Shown: positions 14,743-19,104 of the stretch, piece by piece
Position numbering within the stretch: position 1 is the first letter of the stretch
How the letters are laid out: each line of letters starts with the position of its first letter
NCBI GenBank assembly: GCA_002361775.1
Contig: DETV01000111.1
Span: 1 to 19,104 of the forward strand
Source of the DNA: Eubacterium sp. UBA3279
GTDB taxonomy: Bacteria > Bacillota > Clostridia > Lachnospirales > Lachnospiraceae
Direction of reading: 5' to 3'
Length of the DNA: 19,104 bases
Made by a program: the position numbers and the translations under genes
Notes under the pieces: model-generated
Seen by the model: only the letters and a program-made list of their open reading frames with translations
Databases searched by the model: none
What the model was told of the DNA's origin: nothing

Positions 14743-15606
14743 TTATTCAACAATCCGGAAAGTTCTCACCACACCCGCCATTTCTTTTTGCAGATTTTCA
14801 TAGCTTCTGACACAATCCGGCTCACTTTCCAGATAATTTATACTTTCCGGTTGCCGCAAATATGCGTAAAAACCATCACTGTTGAGAATCAGCTTTTCTC
14901 CTTTCCCTGTCTCTTTTTCATTCTGACGCACTTCAAAAGAAAATACTGTTCCAAAACTGTCCCCATACAAACTTAATCCTCTCTTATTATTGAGAAGATC
15001 AACACAACTGATCATCATTCCATAATCCGTCAGACTGACACGAAACATAACTTTATTCCCCCAGCTAACCGGATATTTAAAAGCAAAGGCTTTATCTCCA
15101 AAAGTATCCTGATAAGTAAACGTATCACTGGTATATCCCTGAAGTCCTAATTGTGCATCTGCCAGATATTCTACATTTTTCTTTTCATACTCATTAAATA
15201 CGTCTACAGAAAAATCTTCTGGCAATACTGACGGACAATACCAGTTTTTACTCCTGAAATATTCATCCAGATCTTCATCCTCAAAAATTCTTCCATGCCG
15301 GGCATAAATTTCATTCTTAGCAATCCTGATATTTTCCACGCTCCATCCTGCGATGTCATATTCATTCAAATAGCGGCTGTCACTGTCCTTCAATACATAT
15401 TCCTCCGCACCTGTTTCTTTCAACAACGCCTTGTCTTCTACCGGCGCGGCTGCCGCTGCCTGTTTGCTCTGTGATAAATTTCTACTATATCCCTGAAAAA
15501 TCATAGCAAAAAAAATCACTGCTAATATTCCCAGCAAAACTGCAATCATAACAAAACCATATAAAATTGTATTATCTATAGGTTTTCTTTTCCTGAAGTC
15601 AGACAT
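14743..15606 (-). CDS. YARHG-domain membrane-anchored protein
   Basis: A 287-residue protein of unknown function. A cytoplasmic basic start (RKRKP) is followed by one transmembrane helix (about 15-37), an Ala-rich linker, and then a YARHG domain at about 75-130 with the exact signature NEIYARHGRIF (98-108). The C-terminal part (about 160-287) is likely beta-rich and extracellular. YARHG domains are found in extracellular or membrane-bound bacterial proteins, often beside zinc ribbons; their ligand is not established. The start is the ATG at 15606, with GGGAG eight bases upstream; the ATG at 15636 lacks a site. It follows trpA but has its own promoter. No strong terminator is seen after it; an AT-only hairpin lies at 14719-14735. 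Confidence 0.8.
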   Translation of the reverse strand: MSDFRKRKPIDNTILYGFVMIAVLLGILAVIFFAMIFQGYSRNLSQSKQAAAAAPVEDKALLKETGAEEYVLKDSDSRYLNEYDIAGWSVENIRIAKNEIYARHGRIFEDEDLDEYFRSKNWYCPSVLPEDFSVDVFNEYEKKNVEYLADAQLGLQGYTSDTFTYQDTFGDKAFAFKYPVSWGNKVMFRVSLTDYGMMISCVDLLNNKRGLSLYGDSFGTVFSFEVRQNEKETGKGEKLILNSDGFYAYLRQPESINYLESEPDCVRSYENLQKEMAGVVRTFRIVE

Positions 15607-15689
15607 ACTATTCTCCCGTATCTTTTCACCTAACATTCTAATAATCTGCAGAAACCGTTTATTCTCTTCACAGTTACAGCTTATCTATT

Positions 15690-15718
15690 ATTATACCTTT
15701 AGTTATTACAAGATACAA
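15690..15718 (-). promoter_or_regulatory. Promoter of the YARHG gene
   Basis: TTGTAT (15713-15718), 17 bases, then TATAAT (15690-15695) on minus. Predicted start near 15683, leaving a leader of about 77 bases. Confidence 0.75.
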
Positions 15719-15731
15719 GGGAAGAAAACGA

Positions 15732-15777
15732 TTAACGTCTTAACACTTTCTTACATTCTTTTTCACAAATCTTACAG
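15732..15777 (+). repeat. Cluster of TTnACA-like repeats upstream of the YARHG promoter
   Basis: TTAACG (15732), TTAACA (15740), TTACAT (15751), TTCACA (15762) and TTACAG (15772). The last four start 11, 11 and 10 bases apart, one turn of helix. They end 14 bases upstream of the -35. This resembles the PhoP-type box of Bacillus or another response-regulator site, but the region is AT-rich and the match could be chance. Confidence 0.4.
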
Positions 15778-15789
15778 TTTTATCTTTTA

Positions 15790-16539
15790 CTATTTTGATA
15801 TTTCCTGTTTCATTTGTTTTACATACGTTTTTACATAATCCACACATCTTTTTCCATATATCTGACATAATTTCACAATGGCTGACTGGACAATAATTCC
15901 ATCTGCCTGAGCGGCCATTGTTCTGATCTGTTCCATATCAAAATCATCACATCCCACCACGCAGGGTATCTGTTTTTCTTTTTTGATTAATCGTTCCATT
16001 TCTTTCAAATCTGCTGCCGCTGTGGGAACACAATACACAAATCCCTGTGCTGTTTGGGCGATTTGCGCAATCCTCTCAGAAGATGCTGGAGAAATCAGAG
16101 AAATAAAATCCACTCCATATTTTTTGCAGATACTGTCAAATTCTTCTTTTTCTTCAAATGGTACATCAGTCAACAAAAGAGCGCTTATTCCCATCTGTGC
16201 TGATTTACTTACAAATCTTTCTACTCCATAGGAAAATACCACGTTGGCATAGGTGGAAAACACCATGGGTATCTGAGAATTTTCCCTGATTCTTTTTACC
16301 ATTTGGAATATCTTATCCGTAGTTGCTCCATTTTCCAATGCCCGAATATTAGCCTCCTGAATAAGCGAGCCTTCCACTGTAGGATCAGAAAAAGGTATTC
16401 CCAATTCAATCATATCAGCTCCTGCTTCTTCCATAGCATAAACAAGCTGTTCTGTCATATCTAATGTGGGATCCCCGCACGTAATAAAAGGAATACACGT
16501 TTTTCCATTGGTAAATGCTTTCATCATTTTCTTATTCAT
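15790..16539 (-). CDS. trpA: Tryptophan synthase alpha subunit, divergent active site
   Basis: A 249-residue TIM-barrel protein; TrpA normally splits indole-3-glycerol phosphate into indole and glyceraldehyde 3-phosphate. The catalytic Glu is kept (IELGIPFSDP, Glu 45). The second catalytic Asp position is Glu 56 (PTVEG), a change I believe also occurs in other Clostridia. The region after FVYCV (167-171) goes straight to PTAAADLKEMERLI, so the mobile GVTG active-site loop and about a dozen residues are missing. The phosphate-binding loop GFGIS reads GCDDF (196-200), and the usual GSAIV reads QSAIV (218-222). The barrel itself looks intact. The ATG at 16539 overlaps the end of trpB by eight bases, with GGGGAGG upstream. 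Activity on the normal substrate is doubtful; TrpB activation remains possible. Confidence 0.88.
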   Translation of the reverse strand: MNKKMMKAFTNGKTCIPFITCGDPTLDMTEQLVYAMEEAGADMIELGIPFSDPTVEGSLIQEANIRALENGATTDKIFQMVKRIRENSQIPMVFSTYANVVFSYGVERFVSKSAQMGISALLLTDVPFEEKEEFDSICKKYGVDFISLISPASSERIAQIAQTAQGFVYCVPTAAADLKEMERLIKKEKQIPCVVGCDDFDMEQIRTMAAQADGIIVQSAIVKLCQIYGKRCVDYVKTYVKQMKQEISK

Positions 16540-17716
16540 AAATATCCTCCCCTCTGTAACGGGCAATTGCCGCACAATCTTTATCTCCTCTTCCTGAAAT
16601 AGTAATTACAACAATCTGGTCTTTCTCCATCTCTGGAACTATTTTCTTTGCATATGCTACTGCATGCGCGCTTTCTATCGCCGGAATGATTCCTTCTGTC
16701 CTTGCCAGATATTCAAAAGCTTCAACTGCTTCTTCATCTGTCACCGGAACGTATTCTGCTCTTCCCTTATCATACAAATCTGCATGCTCCGGTCCAATTC
16801 CCGGATAATCCAATCCGGCAGAAATAGAATATACCGGTGCAATCTGTCCATATTCATCCTGACAAAAATAGGATTTCATTCCATGAAAAATACCTAATTT
16901 TCCAGTGGAAATGGTAGCTGCTGTTTCCGCTGTATGAATACCTCTTCCCGCTGCTTCACAACCGATCAGCCGTACCTGGGGATCATGAATAAAGTGGTAA
17001 AATGTTCCAATTGCATTAGATCCTCCTCCCACACAGGCAAGTACAGCATCAGGAAGTTTTCCTTCTTTATTCAATATCTGTTCTTTGATTTCCTTTGATA
17101 TCACCGCCTGAAAATCTCTTACAATAGTGGGAAAAGGATGAGGTCCCATTACTGATCCCAATACATAGTGGGTATCTTCCATTCTGTTTGCCCATTCTCT
17201 CATAGTCTCTGACACAGCATCCTTCAGCGTGGCAGTTCCACTGGTAACGGCATGTACTTTAGCCCCCAGCAATTTCATTCTGTAAACATTCAAAGCCTGC
17301 CTTTTCGTATCTTCCTCTCCCATAAAAATTTCACATTCCATTCCCATAAGAGCCGCTGCTGTAGCAGTAGCCACACCATGCTGACCTGCACCTGTCTCTG
17401 CAATAACTCTCGTTTTTCCCATTTTTTTTGCCAAAAGCATCTGCCCTAACACATTATTAATTTTATGTGCCCCTGTATGATTGAGATCCTCTCTCTTCAG
17501 GTAAACCTTGGCTCCACCCAGGTCTTTTGTCATGTGTTCTGCGTAATATAAACGAGAAGGTCTTCCTGCATATTCATTTAATAATTCCGTCAGTTCTCTG
17601 TTAAATTCCGGATCATTTTTATAATGCTCATAAGCCTCTTCCAACTCCATTACCGCATTCATCAAGGTCTCCGGTATATATTGTCCTCCATGAATTCCAA
17701 ATCTTCCTTTTTTCAT
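16532..17716 (-). CDS. trpB: Tryptophan synthase beta subunit
   Basis: A 394-residue PLP enzyme that joins indole and serine to make tryptophan. The PLP lysine lies in HTGAHKINN (Lys about 85). The catalytic Glu lies in AETGAGQHGVATA (about 107), the phosphate-binding loop is GGGSNA (about 229-234), and SGRGDKD (about 373-379) closes the cofactor site. Length and motifs fit the canonical TrpB1 class, so this subunit should be active, in contrast to its TrpA partner. GGAGG lies seven bases before the ATG. It is the first gene behind the T-box leader. No trpE, G, D, C or F gene is adjacent on either side. Confidence 0.97.
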   Translation of the reverse strand: MKKGRFGIHGGQYIPETLMNAVMELEEAYEHYKNDPEFNRELTELLNEYAGRPSRLYYAEHMTKDLGGAKVYLKREDLNHTGAHKINNVLGQMLLAKKMGKTRVIAETGAGQHGVATATAAALMGMECEIFMGEEDTKRQALNVYRMKLLGAKVHAVTSGTATLKDAVSETMREWANRMEDTHYVLGSVMGPHPFPTIVRDFQAVISKEIKEQILNKEGKLPDAVLACVGGGSNAIGTFYHFIHDPQVRLIGCEAAGRGIHTAETAATISTGKLGIFHGMKSYFCQDEYGQIAPVYSISAGLDYPGIGPEHADLYDKGRAEYVPVTDEEAVEAFEYLARTEGIIPAIESAHAVAYAKKIVPEMEKDQIVVITISGRGDKDCAAIARYRGEDIYE

Positions 17717-17795
17717 TTCTCTGCCTCCGTTTTATTAATCATTTTCAGAACGTATATCACAATTCCTGTTGTTTCAAGAGGACTTTTCGTAATAC

Positions 17796-17843
17796 AAAAA
17801 GCCCGTCCCAGAAGACATAAATAATGCCTTCCAAGGACGAGCT
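17796..17843 (-). terminator. T-box leader terminator
   Basis: On minus, AGCTCGTCC (17835-17843) pairs with GGACGGGCT (17800-17808), allowing one G-T pair, with extra inner pairing, followed by TTTTT. The 5' arm overlaps the CGTCCTT that the antiterminator needs, so the two folds exclude each other. Confidence 0.92.
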
Positions 17844-18082
17844 ACTATACCCGCGGTGCCACCTTGCTTCATGGAATGACCCATGCACTTTGCGAAATAC
17901 CTTCATATTCCCGGCAACTGACGTATGCCTCCACGTCACAGAATACTCGGCTAAAGCCTTTGACTGTGCCCTCTGCGGTCCATTTGGCAACCTGCTTTCC
18001 GATCTGGCTCTCACCTGCCCAGACTCTCTGTGCGTGCATAATTACTTTAATCTCCGCTTCAACGGTTTACCAATCTAAATTT
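17796..18082 (-). promoter_or_regulatory. T-box riboswitch controlling trpB-trpA (tRNA-Trp)
   Basis: The T-box sequence AAGGTGGCACCGCG is at 17852-17865 on minus. Its UGGC bulge would pair with a tRNA ending GCCA, so the discriminator base should be G, as in bacterial tRNA-Trp. Stem I features are seen 5' of this: AGTA (18043-18046), ACAGAGAGTC, and an apical stem TCTGG/CCAGA. A candidate specifier codon TGG is at 17980-17982, followed by ACCGC that can pair with GCGG near the leader start. A hairpin TGACGT/ACGTCA (near 17922-17940) lies between. Uncharged tRNA-Trp would stabilise the antiterminator and let trpBA be transcribed. The specifier is my best reading and not certain; the T-box itself is clear. 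Confidence 0.93.
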
Positions 18083-18088
18083 ATATAT

Positions 18089-18117
18089 AAAATAGCACAG
18101 GAACTCCTATATGTCAA
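18089..18117 (-). promoter_or_regulatory. Promoter of the T-box-trpBA transcript
   Basis: TTGACA (18112-18117), 17 bases, then TATTTT (18089-18094), with TG one base before the -10. Predicted start near 18082. Confidence 0.8.
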
Positions 18118-18143
18118 GAGTTTTGCACATAATCTTTCAAAAC

Positions 18144-18986
18144 TTAATGAATTCTTTCCAGAATATCCCCCTTTATTAACGCTTCTTTCAATTCCTGGGA
18201 CGTTTTCACTCTTTTATTTAAGACAATACCACCTCGTGCCAAATGTTCCGGCTCATGAAAATCAGATGCGGAAATCTGTATATATTCTGGATGTCTATCC
18301 AAAATACTTTCTACACTCTGAGGATCCTGCATCCAATTGCAATTTCCATTATATGATTCTATTCCATCCAACTTATCTTCACACAACAAATCACATACCT
18401 TTAGCTTTAAGGGCATTTTCCAGGAATCCACAGGTGTACTTTTTAACATTTTCATTCCCTGATCATACGGCATTTCTTCCATGTTCGGATACTTTTCCAA
18501 CATATGCAACATTTCTTCCGTCCTGTATTGAGTATACAATTTTCCCTCTTCCATTCCCACGATCCGACAGCGAACCGGATGAGCCTGGATAACCAGCATA
18601 CCATGTTGGTGGAAAACATCAATCGCTTTCGTTAAAGGCAATTCGTACAAAAATGGATGAGTATATAAAAACTCTTCTGTAACTCCTATAATCAGAAAAT
18701 CATTATCTGTTTCGCAATTCCTAAATTCCATTCCCAACAAGATTTCCATTCCCAGACGCTGTCCCTCTTTTTGCGCTTTATGATATCCTTCCAGGTATTG
18801 GTCTATTTTTTTCTCCCAGCTTTCCGGTTTTAAACTTTCAAAATATTGTTTATGAAAATGATCTGTAATCATTAAGCCCTGATAACCTGCAGAATGATAC
18901 ATTCTCACTCCATCTTCTGCTTTCACCTGTCCACACCCGCTTACTTCACTGGTGTGTACATGTATGTCAATTAAAAATCTTTCCAT
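18144..18986 (-). CDS. PHP-domain metal-dependent hydrolase
   Basis: A 280-residue protein of the PHP phosphoesterase superfamily; the substrate is unknown. Metal-site motifs are DIHVHT (His 9, His 11), TDHFH (Asp 42, His 43), GMEFR (Glu 87), QAHPVR (His 136), GIESYNGN (208-215) and SASDFHE (Asp 242, His 244), so the full trinuclear-type site appears present. Between AHPVR and GIESYNGN there are about 70 residues, longer than in simple PHP proteins, perhaps a lid over the active site. It is not fused to a polymerase or histidinol-phosphatase domain I can recognise. The start is the ATG at 18986, nine bases after GAGAGG; two closer in-frame ATGs (18992, 18995) are too near the site. It ends 27 bases before the T-box promoter, with no clear terminator between. 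Confidence 0.88.
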   Translation of the reverse strand: MERFLIDIHVHTSEVSGCGQVKAEDGVRMYHSAGYQGLMITDHFHKQYFESLKPESWEKKIDQYLEGYHKAQKEGQRLGMEILLGMEFRNCETDNDFLIIGVTEEFLYTHPFLYELPLTKAIDVFHQHGMLVIQAHPVRCRIVGMEEGKLYTQYRTEEMLHMLEKYPNMEEMPYDQGMKMLKSTPVDSWKMPLKLKVCDLLCEDKLDGIESYNGNCNWMQDPQSVESILDRHPEYIQISASDFHEPEHLARGGIVLNKRVKTSQELKEALIKGDILERIH

Positions 18987-19048
18987 ATCCATCATCCTCT
19001 CTTTTCACTTTTTATGCCGCTATGCACTCTCTGGATATATTTTGACAC

Positions 19049-19081
19049 AAAAAAAGCCAAAAAAATAATTTTCCTGGCTTT
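19049..19081 (-). terminator. Terminator after the edge tRNA
   Basis: On minus, AAAGCCA (19075-19081) pairs with TGGCTTT (19053-19059), with possible inner A-T pairing, and is followed by more T. It lies a few bases after the tRNA 3' end. Confidence 0.82.
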
Positions 19082-19084
19082 GAG

Positions 19085-19104
19085 AGGCGCAGACCGGATT
19101 TGAA
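19085..19104 (-). tRNA. 3' end of a tRNA, probably tRNA-Cys (partial)
   Basis: The window edge cuts a minus-strand tRNA. Visible are the T-loop TTCAAAT, the T-stem arm CCGGT, the acceptor arm CTGCGCC and a T discriminator base. CCA is not encoded (CTC follows). A GGCGCAG acceptor with U73 is typical of bacterial tRNA-Cys, but the anticodon is outside the window. Confidence 0.75.

Noticed and set aside
17864..18592. A 242-codon plus-strand frame over the T-box and PHP gene
   Set aside because: It is the complement of the T-box leader and of the real PHP gene, and it has no ribosome site.

Overview
The window looks like chromosome of a low-to-moderate-GC Clostridia, most likely a gut Lachnospiraceae (Blautia, Dorea or Mediterraneibacter-like). 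The signs are a clostridial 2[4Fe-4S] ferredoxin, the rpsF-ssb-rpsR and gdpP-rplI-dnaB blocks, a DUF951 protein, a class B sortase, meso-diaminopimelate dehydrogenase and strong AGGAGG ribosome binding sites. The taxon is inferred from protein character and gene order, not from a database search. Nearly all genes are on the minus strand; only the ferredoxin and a pfoR-metallophosphoesterase pair are on plus.

Layout. 1-360: ferredoxin and a terminator shared with a convergent MerR-type gene. 358-5010: merR, then (read on minus) gdpP-rplI-dnaB, which share coupled starts. 5011-6280: rpsF-ssb-rpsR with its own promoter and terminator. 6272-8135: class B sortase, Sir2 deacylase and DUF951, probably one transcript. 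8141-9250: an aldo/keto reductase downstream of an initiator tRNA-fMet that has a perfect consensus promoter. 9319-11766: pfoR-like EIIC membrane protein plus a membrane-anchored metallophosphoesterase. 11784-12836: meso-DAP dehydrogenase. 12849-14258: lrgA-lrgB followed by a broken GntR/FCD regulator gene. 14288-15777: a small membrane protein and a YARHG-domain protein. 15790-18117: a T-box leader driving only trpB-trpA. 18144-19104: a PHP-domain hydrolase, a terminator and the 3' end of a tRNA, probably tRNA-Cys.

The two most interesting points lie outside the housekeeping blocks. (1) The lrgAB operon has a perfect TTGACA-17-TATAAT promoter with a GntR-type palindrome on its transcription start. 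The gene just downstream, which probably encoded the matching repressor, is an internally deleted and frameshifted GntR/FCD remnant. This suggests an orphaned operator and a derepressed operon. (2) The trp locus is a tRNA-controlled trpB-trpA pair whose TrpA lacks the GVTG active-site loop, has a degenerate phosphate-binding region and has Glu in place of the catalytic Asp. It may have become an indole-salvage or TrpB-activating module rather than a full tryptophan synthase. I saw no phage, insertion sequence, CRISPR array or defence system. Stretches without genes are all under 300 bases except 17717-18143, which is filled by the T-box leader and its promoter.
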